From Turbatrix aceti (taxonomy: Eukaryota; Nematoda; Chromadorea; Rhabditida; Panagrolaimidae): a stretch of DNA of 64,000 nt. Made by a program: the position numbers and the translations under genes. Where the stretch lies: contig OZ017770.1 in the NCBI GenBank assembly GCA_963969345.1, positions 9,433,246 to 9,497,245 of the forward strand. The letters are read 5' to 3'. Shown one piece after another: positions 63,907-64,000 of this stretch (position 1 is the stretch's first letter; every line of letters starts with the position of its first letter). The notes under the pieces are model-generated. The model saw only the letters and a list, made by a program, of their open reading frames with translations, made no database searches and was not told the origin of the DNA.

Positions 63907-64000
63907 GGGTTGGGTGAACAGCCCGTTTTTTTGTTTGCGAACGAAAGCGAACAATTTTTCAGAATGGTTCGAAAAACCGAACAAACTCGAAGAACTTTGA
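63907..64000. mobile_element. Start of another word-type MITE (runs off the window)
   Basis: Begins CAGGGTTGGGTGAACAGCCC and continues with gcgaac, gttcg and cgaac words in both orientations (tttgcgaacgaaagcgaac, ggttcgaaaaaccgaac). The layout equals that of the three complete hAT-like MITEs. The right end and the target duplication are outside the window. Confidence 0.5.

Overview
This is eukaryotic nuclear DNA and most probably from a nematode. The host genes have short introns with GT donors and the tight TTTTTCAG/TTTCAG acceptor typical of nematodes. Several genes have such an acceptor a few bases 5' of the ATG with no visible donor upstream, which fits spliced-leader trans-splicing. The protein families (FLYWCH fingers, MATH-BTB, PITH, TAF9-like) also fit. 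The species cannot be named from the sequence. The listed ORFs include GTG/TTG starts, so starts were re-chosen and genes were rebuilt here exon by exon by checking splice sites and phase by eye.

Layout. (1) 1-6.3 kb: broken repeat modules, a LINE endonuclease fragment, two foldback structures (one carrying three tRNA-like sequences around a palindromic-word array) and one orphan terminal exon. (2) 6.3-9.4 kb: a minus-strand multi-exon coiled-coil gene with a hAT-like MITE in an intron. (3) 10.3-38.1 kb: a repeat-on-repeat block. Two direct copies of a ~2.4 kb element with inverted arms (12.6-14.9 and 28.2-30.7 kb) bracket a Ty3/gypsy-type element (16.6-28.2 kb). That element is interrupted by a second, smaller LTR element (20431-23182, 5-bp target duplication). 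A second copy of the outer element, with the same flank, starts at 34.7 kb and runs into a 200-N gap. (4) 39-44.6 kb: minus-strand host genes (small protein, MATH-BTB, FLYWCH). (5) 44.8-47.8 kb: a young LTR element with almost identical LTRs, a gag split by a -1 slippery heptamer, and an antisense gene for a small membrane protein with its own TATA box and poly(A) signal. (6) 49-62.3 kb: host genes (second FLYWCH gene, Ala/Pro-rich two-exon gene, BTB gene, TAF9-like gene, short acidic protein, seven-exon PITH gene), an inverted duplication of the PITH 3' end, and further MITEs. (7) 62.3-64 kb: a foldback element with a GGCCGG-rich hAT-like MITE inside, and the start of another MITE.

The points most worth following are: the outer retroelement, where gag is followed in the same frame by a single UGA, then a glycoprotein-like region, and only then protease-RT-RNase H-integrase; the antisense membrane gene inside the young LTR element; and a set of hAT-like MITEs with perfect 8-bp target duplications, each with its interior filled by a different short palindromic word. 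No transposase gene for these MITEs lies in the window.
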